A program made the translations under genes and the position numbers. Of a stretch of 64,000 bases of DNA, positions 9,633 through 20,504 are shown piece by piece. Every line of letters begins with the position of its first letter. The first letter of the stretch is position 1. The stretch is from positions 63,145,083 through 63,209,082 of the forward strand of contig OZ022341.1 of NCBI GenBank assembly GCA_963989245.1, read 5' to 3'. The notes beneath the pieces were generated by a model that was given only the letters and a program-made list of their open reading frames with translations, had not been told where the DNA came from and did no database searches. The DNA is from Nansenia antarctica. Its lineage: Eukaryota > Chordata > Actinopteri > Argentiniformes > Microstomatidae.

Positions 9633-10741
9633 CTCGAGACAGCCAGCGAACGTCTGTGTGAAGCAGTAGCTGCTCATGCTCTGACCCGCTGCCATGACAA
9701 AGAGTTTGAAACAGTCTGTGGTTCATTGGCCGGGACTGAATGAAGTTAATCACCTTAACTGCGTCGTCCATAACTGCACTTAACTCGGGGCTCATCCTTT
9801 TGCTGGCGAGTGCCTCCCGGTGAATAATACAGTGTATCCACTTAATTTGGGGGTTCACCTTCATCACACGCCCAAGCAGCCCACACACCTTACCCGTCAT
9901 TGCTGCCGCTCCATCGGTACAGATGTGACTGCAGGATTTCCACTCCAGATCGTTGTCTTTGAAGAAGCTGTCAATAATCAGAAATATTTCCTCGCCAGTT
10001 GTCTTTTCTGGCAGCGTCTTGCAAAACAAGATATGCTCATTTATGTCCGACTCTACTTTATAACGCACAAAGCAGCTGAGCCTCCTCACTAACGTCGGTC
10101 ATTTCATCTAATTGCAAAGCGAACTGACCTGCTTGCTTCATTTGATCCACCACTTGTCCGACAATATTTATGGACATATCATCAATCCGACGGGAGACGG
10201 TATTGTTTGATAATGGTACCAACTTGAGCGCGTCAGCTGCTTTCTTGTCCAGCATAGTTTTAGCCAAAATCATAGCGGCAGGCAAAATCAGATCTTCGGC
10301 GATTGAATGTTTTTTTTTTTACTTAGCCACCAGTAATGAAACAGCATAGGACGCCTCCAGTGCTTTGCTTGACACACTCGCCGCTTTCTTCAGTGTAGCC
10401 TGACTTGACTTGAACTCTGACAGTTTTCGCTTGAAAAAGTCGTCAGTTTTAACAGTTGCTAGGTGTTTGGTGCTCTGGTGTCGCTGTAAATGGGATGGCT
10501 TCATTGAATTATTAGCCAGGACTTCGCCGCAGAAAAAGCACTGTGGCTGTGGTGGATCAGCCGATGTACATGTAAATCCCCACAAAACATATGTTTCCAA
10601 ATAATAGCGGGGTCCTTTTTTTTTTTTTTTCTCTGATCTAACCGTCTGATCTGCCTCTGATCTGACCGTTACTGTAGCTGGTCGTCTTTGCGGTATACTG
10701 ACAGGCCTAGCTGACTTGCGTGCGAAAATGATCGTGAACAT
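9630..10741 (-). pseudogene. hAT transposase with BED zinc finger, frameshifted and truncated
   Basis: 10319-10741: a region with CTSADPPQPQCFFCGEVLAN then SMKPSHLQRHQSTKHL, the BED zinc finger (CxxC...HxxxxH). 10058-10285: MPAAMILAKTMLDKKAADAL then SRRIDDMSINIVGQV and FALQLDEMTDVS. 9630-10089: FFKDNDLEWKSCSHICTDGA, RVMKVNPQIKWIHCIIHREA and HTDVRWLSRG. These are the successive blocks of ZBED5/SCAND3-like transposases, with catalytic-core D residues in LDEMTD and CTDGA. Frames change near 10300 and 10070, and nothing follows WLSRG, so the dimerisation half is lost. Non-functional. Confidence 0.82.
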
Positions 10742-10965
10742 GATTTAAATGTGACGTGACTACCACTTGTGTTACAGTCCTCACCTGTCGGGGAGGAACT
10801 TAAGTTGCAGCGTACCATTTTAACAACAGGTTTATGAAATTACTTGTATATTTATTTATTTTTTTGGAAGGGGAAATAAATTATAATTCCAAATCTTTCC
10901 ACGTACCCCCTGCAATCCCCTCACGTACCCCTAGGGGTCCGCGTACCCCCGGTTGGGAACCACTG

Positions 10966-10973
10966 CACTAGAG
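10966..10973. repeat. hAT target-site duplication, right
   Basis: CACTAGAG, matching 9011-9018. Confidence 0.9.
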
Positions 10974-13900
10974 TACCATTCCTGTCACTACACCTCCAGC
11001 ACTCCGAGCTGTCAACCAGACCCACTCTATGTAGCCTGGATGGTGTCCAGTAGATTCTATTAATAATCTTGAATTGGATCAATCTCGTTCGGAGTTCCCT
11101 TGACATTTTTTTCCCATTCTTGAGAATTCTTCCCCATTCTGCCTCTGTAAATGATACCTTTAAATCTGTTTCCCATGCTAGTTTAAGGGACCATATGTTT
11201 GGGTCTGAGGCCACTAGGATCCTCGAGTAGTAAGCAGAGGCTTCATGACCTAGTCCAAAAATGTTCAAAAACCATTGAAGTGTATCACCACTAGGTGGGG
11301 CAATTGTGGGGGAGCCAAATGTTTGCACCATTAAGTGTCTTAGCTGTAGATACTTCCAAAATTGATTGTATGGTAAATCAAATTCCCTTCTAAGAGCCTC
11401 AAAAGATTTTAGCGTTCCATCCTGATATAGGTCTCCTAGAACTTCGATACCTTTTTGAAACCAGGGCTTCCAAAAGAAGGGCGATTTATCTATACACAGC
11501 TTAGGGTTCAGCCAGATCCCAGCAGACTGGTGAAGATAGGGGTCAAATTTAAAGATGTAAGCGACTCTCTTCCAAACCCATTGTATATGGGACAAAATAG
11601 GGTGCGATCGATTCTCTTGGGCTAGTCTGGCCGTAATACAGCACCTGAGTGCCAGAGGGGTGCAGATGGTACTTTCAATATGGAACCACGGGGGGGCTCT
11701 CTCTGGAGGCAGAGTCCAGTGTGCCATGTGCCTGAGAGTGAAAGCATAATGGTAATATAACAGGTTAGGAACACCAAGACCTCCTCGGTCTACAGGCCTC
11801 TGCAGTTTCCGCAGGCTCATTCTAGGACGTTTGTTGTTCCATAAGAATTTATTACAAATTTGATCAAATTGTTTAAAATAGTGTAGTGGGATTCGGACTG
11901 GGAGAGCTTGTAACAGGTAGTTAAATTTAGGAACACAGGTCATCTTAATTATATTTACTTTGCCCCACATGGAGAGAAATAGTGGAGACCACCGCTCTAC
12001 ATCTGCCCGCAGTTTATCCAATAGGGGAACAAAGTTTATTTGAACTAAGTCAGCCAGTAAGGGGGGGAATGTTAGGCCAAGATATCTAATGCCTTTCTTA
12101 GGCCAAGAAAAGGTGCCTGCTTGAAAGAGGGATTTGGGACAATATGGCGAGAGAGGAAGAGCCTCCGACTTTGTCCAGTTCACTTTATAACCTGAAATAG
12201 ATGAAAACTTGTCAATGATTCTAAATAGGGAGGAAAGAGAGCGTTCTGGATCTGAGACAAATAAAAGAATGTCATCCGCATATAGCATCAGTGTATGACA
12301 TCTATCACCGATTTGAATACCTGGAAACGTGGGTTCTCTCCGGATAGCCATTGCTAACGGTTCGAGAGCAACAGCGAAGAGCAGGGGGGAGAGGGGGTCC
12401 CCCTGTCTCGTACCCCTACCCAGCTCAAAGGGAGATGACATAATGCCATTGGTAAGCACTGATGCCGTAGGGTTAGTATATATAAGATTAATCCACTCTA
12501 TAAACTTCTTGCTGAAACCAAAGCATTCCAGGGCGGAGAGCAAGTATTGCCACTCCACCCTGTCGAACGCCTTCTCAGCGTCCAACGAGATGGCGGCCAT
12601 GGGAGAGGCATTGTCCCGAGTGGCCCACATAATATCAACAAATCTCCTAACATTGTCTGCAGAGGAACGGGAGCGTATAAAACCAACCTGGTCGGGGTGA
12701 ATCAGAGAGTTTATCACCTTGTCAAGGCGGTTAGCCAGAATTTTTGATAATATCTTACTATCGCAGGAGGTTAAACTGATAGGTCTAAAATTCTTACAAT
12801 CTAAAGGGTCCTTCCCTTCCTTCAAAATAAGGGTAATAATGGCCTCCGATAGAGTAGGAGGAAGTTTTCCCTTTTCCAGGGCTTCATTATAGGTGTTTAG
12901 TAGTAATGGAGCAAGTTCTTTGGAGTAGGCCTTGTAGAACTCGGCCGTGAAGCCATCTACACCTGGCGCATTTCTTGAAGGTAGGTGCTTAATAACGTCA
13001 ACTATCTCCTCAATAGTAATATGTGAGTCAAGACTCTCGAGCTGGTCCTCAGATAACGACGGAAGGTTGAGAGTTGATAAAAAAGAAGTGATGTCTGTTT
13101 TGTTCACCTTTGACTCAGAGGTGTATAGGTTTACATAGAAGTCTCGGAATGCACCATTTATTTCTTTGGGGTCATAAAGAAGATGCCCATCACTCCCCCT
13201 AATGGCTGGAATAGTGCTCCGTGCTTCTCTTTGTTTAATATATCTGGCGAGTAGTCTACCGGCCTTATCTCCCTCAAAATATTTTTGTCTAGCCCGAAAG
13301 AGACAGAATTCAGCCTTTTTGGTCATAATTGAATTAAATTCAAATTTTAGTTTAGTCAACCTGGTAAGATTGACAGATGATGTATTTTTTTTAAACTCTG
13401 ACTCTGCGACTTTGATCTGTTTCTCTAGTTCCTGTAGTTTAGCATAGTGTTCCTTCTTTTTAAACGAAGAATGTTGAATTATATGACCTCTCGAAACAGC
13501 TTTCAAGGCTTCCCAGGCTATCCCTGCAGATGGGACTGTTGGTAAATTTGTTTCTATATAGAGCTCGATTTGTGATCTAAGTGATTCCTTAAAAGTCTCA
13601 TCCAGTAAAAGACTAGAATTTAGTCTCCATCTAGTCGACCTATTCTGCCTATTAACGGACAGTATATGGAGAAATATTGGACTATGATCCGACAAGATTA
13701 TATTGCCGATGTCACTCGATGCTACAGCGGACAACAATGACTGAGAAACCAGAAAGAAGTCTATCCTAGAGAAAGAACGGTGGGGGGAAGAGAAGAATGT
13801 ATAATCCCTTGAAGACGGGTTTTGTAGCCGCCAGACGTCCACGAGACCAGACGCCCTGGACAAATCTTTGAGCACCATATGCGCTCTAGAAGTGCGGGTT

Positions 13901-14358
13901 AATGAAGAGCTACGATCCAACACCGGGTCCATTACTTAATTAAAATCGCCACCCATAATAATGGGATAGTCTCCCATGTCATTCAATTTCTTTTCAAGTA
14001 GTCCAAAAAATGCAGGGTCATCTATATTTGGGCCGTACACATTTGCTAGTATAATATAGTTACCCTGAATCTCACATAGCATCAGTAGAATTCTCCCTGC
14101 CTCATCCGTACTCTCTCTTAGACATTTGAATTGTAGTTGCTTATTAATTAATATTGCCACCCCTCTACTGTTACTACTGCCACAAGCCGACCCCACATAG
14201 CCCACCCAGTCACAACAAAGTCTCCGAGATTCTTGTACTAGTAGGTGGGTCTCCTGCATAAATACTATGTCACATTTCTTTGCTTTAATAAAAGTTAATA
14301 CTTTCTTTTTCTTGACTGCATTATGAAGGCCTCTGACATTCCAGCTCATGAACTTCAA
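10974..14358 (-). CDS. L1 ORF2 (endonuclease-reverse transcriptase), N-terminal part with one stop
   Basis: Starts MKFMSWNVRGLHNAVKKKKV. APE endonuclease motifs: SWNVRG, QETHL, NVYGP, GGDFN, LSDHSPI. RT motifs: ITLILKEGKD, NFRPISLTSCDSKIL, SLDAEKAFDRVEWQYL, GTRQGDPLSPLLFA and catalytic YADDILLF. It nicks target DNA and copies the L1 RNA at the nick. A single in-frame TAA at 13936-13938 directly follows GGDFN; otherwise about 1,120 codons are open up to the hAT insertion. The stop lies between catalytic endonuclease motifs, so this copy should make no active ORF2 protein. Confidence 0.92.
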
Positions 14359-15141
14359 ACCGTTTTTCCTACTAACTGATATGATGAAAAGTTCATGTTA
14401 CACAAGTCCTGCTGTAATTTCCCTAATAACATTTTTTTTAATGTCCTCTCTATTCCTGCCTTCACCAAATTATAAGAGACAACAAACAGAATACAACTAC
14501 ACATACATACAATTAACACTACAAATATGTGTCTATAGACAGACACATAACCCACCCTCATTTTGGTCCGTGACTCTCTAATGAACAGCTGCACAGAATG
14601 CCCCGCCCCTCCCCGCTTCAAAGCTTGTGGCCGAGCCCCTCTCCTCTCTACTTGTCTAACCCAATCACACGTCATAATAATAACCAAGTACACACCTCTA
14701 AAACTGTCTAGCGGTGGTTTTAAACATTGACGCGGTCTGGTATGTGAAGAAAACAAATTGCTGGAACTAAAACACCCATGCTCAGGAGTCAGCATAATGG
14801 GCGAGCCGCCGTTATAGGCTATAGGCTATAGGCTATAACGCTATACATTAACAAACTTCACATCCAAAGTTTAACATCCATAGACGGTAACCCACACAAC
14901 CCTGTTGTGTATGCAAAGTATAGGCTATATAACTCTATGCATTGGGCCGATATGTATAGTATATTAAAAGAAAGAGAAGAGAAAAAAAAAAAAAAAAATC
15001 ATAATAAATAAAGTTAAATAAAACACGTTGATAAGTTTCACATCCAGAATGTATTACATTACAGTAACTTTTAACAGTGTAAAAAAAATCCGTAACGATA
15101 TCAGCTTAACATCGCCTCATATAAAGAGTTTACTAACCTCA
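14359..15141 (-). other. L1 inter-ORF spacer (Gypsy target)
   Basis: Non-coding L1 sequence between ORF2 start and the Gypsy insertion, containing three copies of ataggcta near 14816-14836 and an A-run at 14984-14998. An inter-ORF region of this length is long for an L1, so part may be further insertion; no boundaries were recognised. Confidence 0.4.
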
Positions 15142-15145
15142 CCCC

Positions 15146-15337
15146 TGTAGTGCCGAGAGACGGGAGTCGGAGGCGGCGTATCAAATGTCACAGCTAGACG
15201 TTTATTAACAGACATGAACACGTTGCTACCACACACTTAAAACAGGAACTAAAACTGAGTACCACCCACTTAACCCTCCGTACGGAACAATACTCCCAAC
15301 TATTAGTTCCGGGGGTGAATTATGTTAACCCACCACA
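15146..15337 (-). repeat. Gypsy 3' LTR
   Basis: 192 bp. By eye it is identical base for base to the other LTR. Minus-strand reading starts TGTGGTGGGTTAACATAA and ends GGCACTACA. An aataaa poly(A) signal (gttaataaacg) lies inside. Confidence 0.92.
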
Positions 15338-15353
15338 CAAGCCCCCCCAGAAT

Positions 15354-15887
15354 TCACCCATAGTCAAAATCCCTGTGTTGGGGAGGGACGACGATCCGAC
15401 CCCGGCGGGTGCGGGACGCAGGGGCATCCGGGGCAGGGGCAGGGGCAGGGCCAGCCGGGGCCGGGGCAGGGGGAACCGGGACAGGGGCAGGGGCAGCTGA
15501 AGGCACCGCGACCGGGGGCGGGGGGTGGGGCATGGGGGGGCGGCCACGGCGTGGTGGCTGAGCCAGTTCCAATGGCCGGGAAACGTCCACGTGAGCGGAC
15601 TTGATCCTATCAATGGAGACCGTCTCGTGTCTACCACCAACGTCCACCACCAGGGTCTTGTCCCCGTGTTGTAGGACCTTGAACGGGCCATCGTAAGGGG
15701 GGCGTAGGGGGCCGCGGTGGGCGTCGTGGCGAATGAAGACAAAGTCTGACGAGCGCAGCTCGGTGGGGACCCGGAAAGCAGGGGTACCGTGCTGTGAAGT
15801 GGGGACGGGTGCGAACACCTCAGCGGCTTCCAGTAGGGAGGAGCGCTGCCTGGCTGCAGACCTCTTTGGGGGCACATCTGAGGCCAA
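15354..15887 (-). pseudogene. Gypsy integrase C-terminal domain and Pro/Ala-rich tail
   Basis: Minus-strand frame containing EVFAPVPTSQHGTPAFRVP, DFVFIRHDAHRGPLRPPYDG, PFKVLQHG and VDVGGRHETVSIDRIKSAHV. This is the DNA-binding SH3-like end of Gypsy integrases, followed by about 70 residues rich in P and A. It is in a different frame from the catalytic core (15888-16830). The expected AxELVYG-like linker is missing, which indicates a small deletion plus frameshift near 15850-15890. Confidence 0.8.
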
Positions 15888-16830
15888 GCATGACCCACGG
15901 AAGTTTGTCCACCCAGTTGCCGTCCGTCAAACTCGCGCGTAGGGCCGCCTTCATTGAGCGGTGGAACCGCTCGCACAAACCGTTAGCCTGGGGGTGATAG
16001 GCAGTAGTGCGGTGCAGCTTTACCCCCAAACCACTAGCTACAGCGTTCCACAGTTCCGAGGTAAACTGCGAGCCACGGTCAGAGGACAGGTCAGACGGGG
16101 TCCCAAAGCGCGCGACCCACGTGCCGATGAACGCACGGGCCACGTCGGAAGACGCCGTCGAGGAGAGGGGAACAGCTTCGGGCCAGCGGGTCGTCCTGTC
16201 CACCATGGTGAAAAGGTAGGTGAAGCCGTGAGAGGCGGGCAGTGGTCCCACAAGGTCGACGTTGACGTGGTCGAACCTCCTCTCAGGAACAGTGAAGGGC
16301 TCAAAAGGGGCTCTGGTATGGCGGTGTACTTTGGCGCGTTGACAGGCCACGCACGTGTCGACCCAGCCCCTTACCTCCTTCTTGAGTCCCTGCCATACGA
16401 ACTTCTCAGAAACCAATTTTACGGATGGTTTCCTGCCGGGGTGGGAGAGGTTGTATACAGCCTCAAAAACGGGCCGGCGCCAGTTCACAGGGACTAGCGG
16501 CCGCGGCTGGCCCGTAGAGAAGTCGCACAGCAGTTTTGCGCCTGAGTCACCGACTGCGACATCCTCCAAGCGTAGTCCTGTGTCCGCGTTCTTGAGGGTC
16601 TGGACCCCGTGATCGGAGGCCTGGTCCGCACTCATGCGGAGGTAGTCGAGACCCAGTTGAACGGCCCCGACGACCGCTCTGGAGAGACAGTCCGCGACCA
16701 CGTTGGACTTGCCAGCGATGTGTTGGATGTCTGTGGTGTACTCAGATATGTACGAGAGCTGGCGCTGCTGGCGGGCAGACCAAGGCTCGGCCACCTTGGA
16801 CATGGAGAACGTGAGGGGTTTGTGATCCAC
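15850..16830 (-). pseudogene. Gypsy RNase H end and integrase core
   Basis: Starts MDHKPLTFSMSKVAEPWSAR (end of RNase H). Then a H2C2 zinc region (HPGRKPSVKLVSEKFVW...CVACQRAK) and the catalytic core with D in HVNVDLVGPLP, D in LSSDRGSQFTSE and E in NGLCERFHRSMKAAL: the DDE set of retroviral-type integrases. The frame is lost near 15880. Joined to upstream pol only through a frameshift near 16830-16990. Confidence 0.85.
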
Positions 16831-16933
16831 GAACCGAACTCACGGCCTTCCAGCAGGAACCGGAAGTGGCGGACTGCCAAAAAGAGGCCAAGGAGCTCCC
16901 TGTCGAACGCGCTGTATTTGCGCTCTCTGGGCG

Positions 16934-18514
16934 TCAACTGACGGCTGAAAAAGGCGAGCGGCTGCCAGGCGCCTGCGACCCATTGTCGGACGCATCGGTG
17001 GTGATGGCAATAGGGGCCTTGGGTGACGGGTGGGCCAACATGGCGGCCTGGCTTAGGGCGGTCTTGGTGGCAATGAAGGCGGCTTCCCTCTCGGCCGTCC
17101 AGTCGATGGCCTGGTTGGGGGATTTGTCCTTCATAGCCTCGTACAGCGAGTGCATGGTGTGGGCTGCACGGTGGATGAACCGGTGATAAAAAGTCACCAT
17201 TCCGAGAAACTCTCGGAGTGCTCGAGCTGTGTGTGGGCGGGGGAAGGCGGAAACGGCCTCCACCTTCGATGGAAGGGGGGCGGCCCCATCTTTGTTGATG
17301 AGATGCCCAAGGAATCGGATGGAGGGTAACCCGAACAGACACTTCGCCGGGTTAATGATCAGGCCATGTTGGCTGAGCCTCGTGAAGAGGTCTCGGAGAT
17401 GTGCCAGATGCTCTTCCACCGAGGAGCTGGCAACGAGGATGTCGTCCAAATAGACGAATAGGAATGGCATGTCTCTGAGCGTCGAATCCATTAGCCGCTG
17501 AAAGGACTGGGCCGCATTCTTAAGTCCAAACGGCATGCGTAGGAATTCGAATAGCCCGAACGGCGTGATCACCGCCGTTTTGGGAATGTCTGAAGGGTGC
17601 ACGGAGACTTGGTGGTAGCCACGCACTAGGTCCACCTTTGAGAAAACCAGCTTACCCGCCAGATGCGCAGAGAAGTCCTGAATGTGGGGGACTGGGTAGC
17701 GGTCGGGTGTCGTAGCGTCGTTGAGGCGGCGGTAGTCGCCACACGGTCGCCATCCGCCGTCTGGTTTCGGCACGATGTGTAGCGGTGAGGCCCATGGGCT
17801 GTCTGAGCGGCGGATGATACCAAGGCGCTCCATGTTGGCGAACTCAGACTTAGCGACTGCTAGCCTGTCGGGGTTGAGCCGCCGGGCCCTAGCGTAGATG
17901 GGGGCGCCCTTGGTCTCTATGTGGTGCTCCACCCCATGCTTGGTAGTGGTGGCGGAAAATGTGGGCTGTGTCAAGCTGGGGAACTCGCTGAGCAGGCGCT
18001 GATAGTTGTCACCCTCTGAGAGTGAGCTGGAGAGCCCACCGTATGTCGCCTCACCGCGGACACATGCAAGTGAGGAGAATGTCAGTGCGTCCACCAGGCG
18101 GTTGTTCTTGACGTCCACGAGCAGTCCGTGAGCACATAGGAAATCTGCACCGAGGAGGGGGAAAGAGATGTCGGCCGTGACGAATTCCCATGTAAACCGC
18201 TGACCCCCGAAACATAGGTCTACAGCTTTCGTGCCATAGGTGCGGATGGGGGTGTCGTTAGCGGACTTTAAATGTGGGCCATGACCTCCCCTGGCGGTGT
18301 CATCCACTGTCGCAGGCAGGACGCTCCTCTGAGCACCGGTGTCACAGAGGAATTTGCACCCGGAGAGAGTGTCTCTGATGAACAGTAGCTGGTTTGCTGT
18401 GCCCACGCTCATAGCCACTACAGAACGCAGGCTTTGCCGTTTCCCGCCGAGCCGTAGTTGCAAGGGGAGCGGCACCTCTTCGCCTTCGCGCCAAAGCGTG
18501 AGTGGAAATAGCAC
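16934..18514 (-). pseudogene. Gypsy protease-reverse transcriptase-RNase H
   Basis: Protease active site FLCDTGAQRSVLP near residue 55 and an LLGADFL flap partner. RT with DSPWASPLHIVPKPDGGWRP, DYRRLNDATTPDRYPVPHIQ, FSKVDLVRGYHQV, FGLKNAAQSFQRLMD and catalytic VYLDDILVAS. Thumb and start of RNase H at ITTDASD. The frame overlaps gag by about 96 bp in the -1 register, a usual Gypsy arrangement for making Gag-Pol. After ITTDASD the frame is wrong; RNase H continues in another frame (QPLAFFSRQLTPRERKYSAF at about 16.85-16.97 kb), so a small deletion/frameshift inactivates pol. Confidence 0.9.
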
Positions 18515-19107
18515 ATGCCTGGGCTAGTACGGCCATCGGTGGTAGGTGGGCCCTTGTTAGCTAGCCTGTCTCTGCCAGGGGGAGTGTAAATGTGTGTCGG
18601 GGCTAGCACTTCAGGGGTTAAACGCTGGGTAGCTAGGAAGAAGCGGTCAGCCTCCTCTGCTAACTCACGGGGTTCCGTAATAGTCGTATTAGCGAGCGCC
18701 GTCTGTACATGTGCAGGCATGTGCCGAAGAAACAGTTCAATAAAAAGAAAATGTGGTTCTTCCGTACCTAGTAGGTTCAGCATCATGTCCATGTGCTGGG
18801 AAGGCTTGCTGTCTCCCAGCCCCTGAATTGCGAACAGACGTCGGGCTCGTTCTGACCGTGATAGTCCGAAGGTCCTGAGGAGGAGAGTCTTAAACGCTGT
18901 ATATTTATTCAGGGCAGGGGGAGCTGTAATGAAGCCCACCGTTCTGGCTGCAGTGGAGCTCCCCAGAGCCGAGACGACATGGTAGTAGCGTGCGGCGTCG
19001 TCTGCAATCCCACGGAGGGCGAACTGCGCCTCCGTCTGTGCGAACCATGCTGCCGCGGACGTCTCCCAAAACTCCGGCAACTTGAGAATAACGGCGTTAT
19101 TTGCCAT
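18418..19107 (-). CDS. Gypsy gag
   Basis: Starts MANNAVILKLPEFWETSAAA; upstream in-frame codons lie in the LTR and primer site. Capsid-like helical region (WFAQTEAQFALRGIADDAAR, FGLSRSERARRLFAI) and a nucleocapsid knuckle CYFHSRFGAKAKRCRSPC with C-x2-H-x9-C-x3-C spacing, unlike the usual CCHC but as in CsRn1-type elements. About 230 residues, open throughout. Forms the particle and packages element RNA. Confidence 0.85.
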   Translation of the reverse strand: MANNAVILKLPEFWETSAAAWFAQTEAQFALRGIADDAARYYHVVSALGSSTAARTVGFITAPPALNKYTAFKTLLLRTFGLSRSERARRLFAIQGLGDSKPSQHMDMMLNLLGTEEPHFLFIELFLRHMPAHVQTALANTTITEPRELAEEADRFFLATQRLTPEVLAPTHIYTPPGRDRLANKGPPTTDGRTSPGMCYFHSRFGAKAKRCRSPCNYGSAGNGKACVL

Positions 19108-19141
19108 GTTCGGTTCAGTCTCGGATACTTCAACGGGACTG

Positions 19142-19156
19142 ACGTCGGGGTCACCA
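19142..19156 (-). promoter_or_regulatory. Primer-binding site, tRNA-Trp type
   Basis: One base inside the 5' LTR, the minus strand reads TGGTGACCCCGACGT. This is complementary to the 3' end of vertebrate tRNA-Trp including CCA (15 of 15). Confidence 0.85.
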
Positions 19157-19157
19157 A

Positions 19158-19349
19158 TGTAGTGCCGAGAGACGGGAGTCGGAGGCGGCGTATCAAATGT
19201 CACAGCTAGACGTTTATTAACAGACATGAACACGTTGCTACCACACACTTAAAACAGGAACTAAAACTGAGTACCACCCACTTAACCCTCCGTACGGAAC
19301 AATACTCCCAACTATTAGTTCCGGGGGTGAATTATGTTAACCCACCACA
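19158..19349 (-). repeat. Gypsy 5' LTR
   Basis: 192 bp, with no differences seen from 15146-15337. On the minus strand this is the upstream LTR and would hold the promoter. Confidence 0.92.
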
Positions 19350-19416
19350 CCCCCGTGATTTCTCTGAGGCAGGTACTCGTAAACCCAGGGGAAAAGGAGC
19401 ACAAACGCAGCGACAG

Positions 19417-20280
19417 TCATCTCAGGGAGTGAATGTAGTCCATTGCCCCTTTATGGTCGTCAAATCGGCGCTTTCCTTGCTCCGACCTCACAGTGAGGAT
19501 TGCTGGATAATCCAGAGAGAATTGGATGCGTTTATCATGAAGCATCTTCTTGCACTCGTTGAACTTCATGCGCTTCTCGATCAGCAGCTTGGAGTAGTCG
19601 GCGAAGACCATGACGCGATGGTCCTTCCAGGTGACTGTGCCCATCTTGCGTGCAGCCTCGGCGATGCGGTTCCGATCCTGGAATCTCAGGTGTTTGGCGA
19701 TGATGGGTCGCGCTGGTAGCTGTCGGTTATCCGGACTCTTGCGCAGTACCCCCAGCCTATGTGCTCTGTCGACCTCCAGTCCCCCGGGGAAGTTAATGTT
19801 CAGAATCTCCGGTAGGCACTTAACAAGGAAGGAGAGAGTGTCCCCATCCTCACAGCCCTCCGGAAACCCGATGAAACGTAAGTTATTCCTCCGCTCCCTG
19901 TTCTCGATGTCATCCACCTTTAGCCGAAGGGCCTCCACTTCTGTGGCTGTCGCTGGGGGGTTAGCCTGCTGGCGGTCGTTAGCCTCCTCCAGGAAGGATA
20001 CACGGCTCTCAACATGAGAGATGCGGTTCACGATTTCAGTCAGTTTGTTATCAGTGGCACTTGTTGTTACCCGAATAGCCTCCAGCTTCTCATCGTGGGT
20101 CATGATTAGTGCGGTTATTTTAGCAAGCTCTCTGAGTACATCCCCAGGTGCGGTGTCTTCACGTGTGGCTGTGCTAGCTGGGTCGGGAGTTTGACTAGTA
20201 CTCGCGTCAGCCACCTTGTTCGCTTCGTCTCGGCCGGAGTCATTTTTAGGGGCAGCCATGCCGCTTCTTAGTTTGTGCAT
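19417..20280 (-). CDS. L1 ORF1 (RNA-binding protein)
   Basis: Starts MHKLRSGMAAPKNDSGRDEA; 287 residues, fully open. A heptad-rich coiled coil (KLTEIVNRISHVESRVSFLE, EVEALRLKVDDIENRERRNN) is followed by the RRM-like block NLRFIGFPEGCEDGDTLSFL and the C-terminal domain (RPIIAKHLRFQDRNRI, VMVFADYSKLLIEKR). This is the Transposase_22/L1 ORF1 fold, a trimeric chaperone coating L1 RNA. It lies about 70 bp upstream of the Gypsy insertion. Confidence 0.93.
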   Translation of the reverse strand: MHKLRSGMAAPKNDSGRDEANKVADASTSQTPDPASTATREDTAPGDVLRELAKITALIMTHDEKLEAIRVTTSATDNKLTEIVNRISHVESRVSFLEEANDRQQANPPATATEVEALRLKVDDIENRERRNNLRFIGFPEGCEDGDTLSFLVKCLPEILNINFPGGLEVDRAHRLGVLRKSPDNRQLPARPIIAKHLRFQDRNRIAEAARKMGTVTWKDHRVMVFADYSKLLIEKRMKFNECKKMLHDKRIQFSLDYPAILTVRSEQGKRRFDDHKGAMDYIHSLR

Positions 20281-20504
20281 TTATTACACTGGATGTTTTA
20301 ACAAGTTAACAAGTTAACAACGTAAAAAAACGGGCTCTTTATCGAGTTTTACAGCAAATTTTGAGCAGGGATAGGCGCAGCTCTTCCTCACGCCGCCATT
20401 CTCGTCAACCACTCACGTGACACCTCTTCCCAGCCGAAAAGGCCCCCATCTGATACAAATCCTCCGAATGTTTTCTCTGAATTCTGAATCTAAAGGTGAA
20501 TGAA

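Larger units (their letters stand above)
9019..10965 (-). mobile_element. hAT (Charlie/ZBED5-type) nested in L1 ORF2
   Basis: Ends are cagtggttcccaacc at 9019 and ggttgggaaccactg at 10965, perfect 15-bp TIRs, with an 8-bp TSD. The CAGTGGTTC start, the 8-bp duplication and the BED-finger transposase inside define hAT of the Charlie/ZBED5 group. At 1947 bp it is shorter than an autonomous copy because the transposase C-terminal half is missing. Confidence 0.92.
15146..19349 (-). mobile_element. Gypsy LTR retrotransposon (CsRn1-like), nested in L1
   Basis: Two 192-bp LTRs (15146-15337, 19158-19349; TGT...ACA) are flanked by CCCC (15142-15145 and 19350-19353). Internal order on the minus strand is PBS, gag, PR-RT-RNase H, integrase, then a G-run polypurine tract at 15341-15349. 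Domain order (integrase last) makes it Gypsy/Metaviridae-type. The gag Cys-His spacing and a tRNA-Trp primer site both fit the CsRn1 lineage. Old genomic copy with broken pol. Confidence 0.92.
8375..20504 (-). mobile_element. Full-length L1 LINE with nested hAT and Gypsy insertions
   Basis: It is bounded by identical 16-bp TSDs. The minus strand runs from a short 5' UTR (20504-20281) through ORF1 (20280-19417) and ORF2 (14358-8657) to a 3' UTR ending in an A-rich tail at 8375-8383. Two later insertions interrupt it: Gypsy 15146-19349 between the ORFs and hAT 9019-10965 in ORF2. Without these the element is about 6 kb, the usual length of a full L1. Fish L1 families of this type carry a coiled-coil ORF1 and an APE-RT ORF2, as here. 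Confidence 0.9.

Noticed and set aside
15320..15976. Separate Arg/Pro-rich protein overlapping the Gypsy integrase end
   Set aside because: It is an alternative frame of the GC-rich integrase tail and flank; the 15354-15887 frame carries the recognisable integrase C-terminal motifs.
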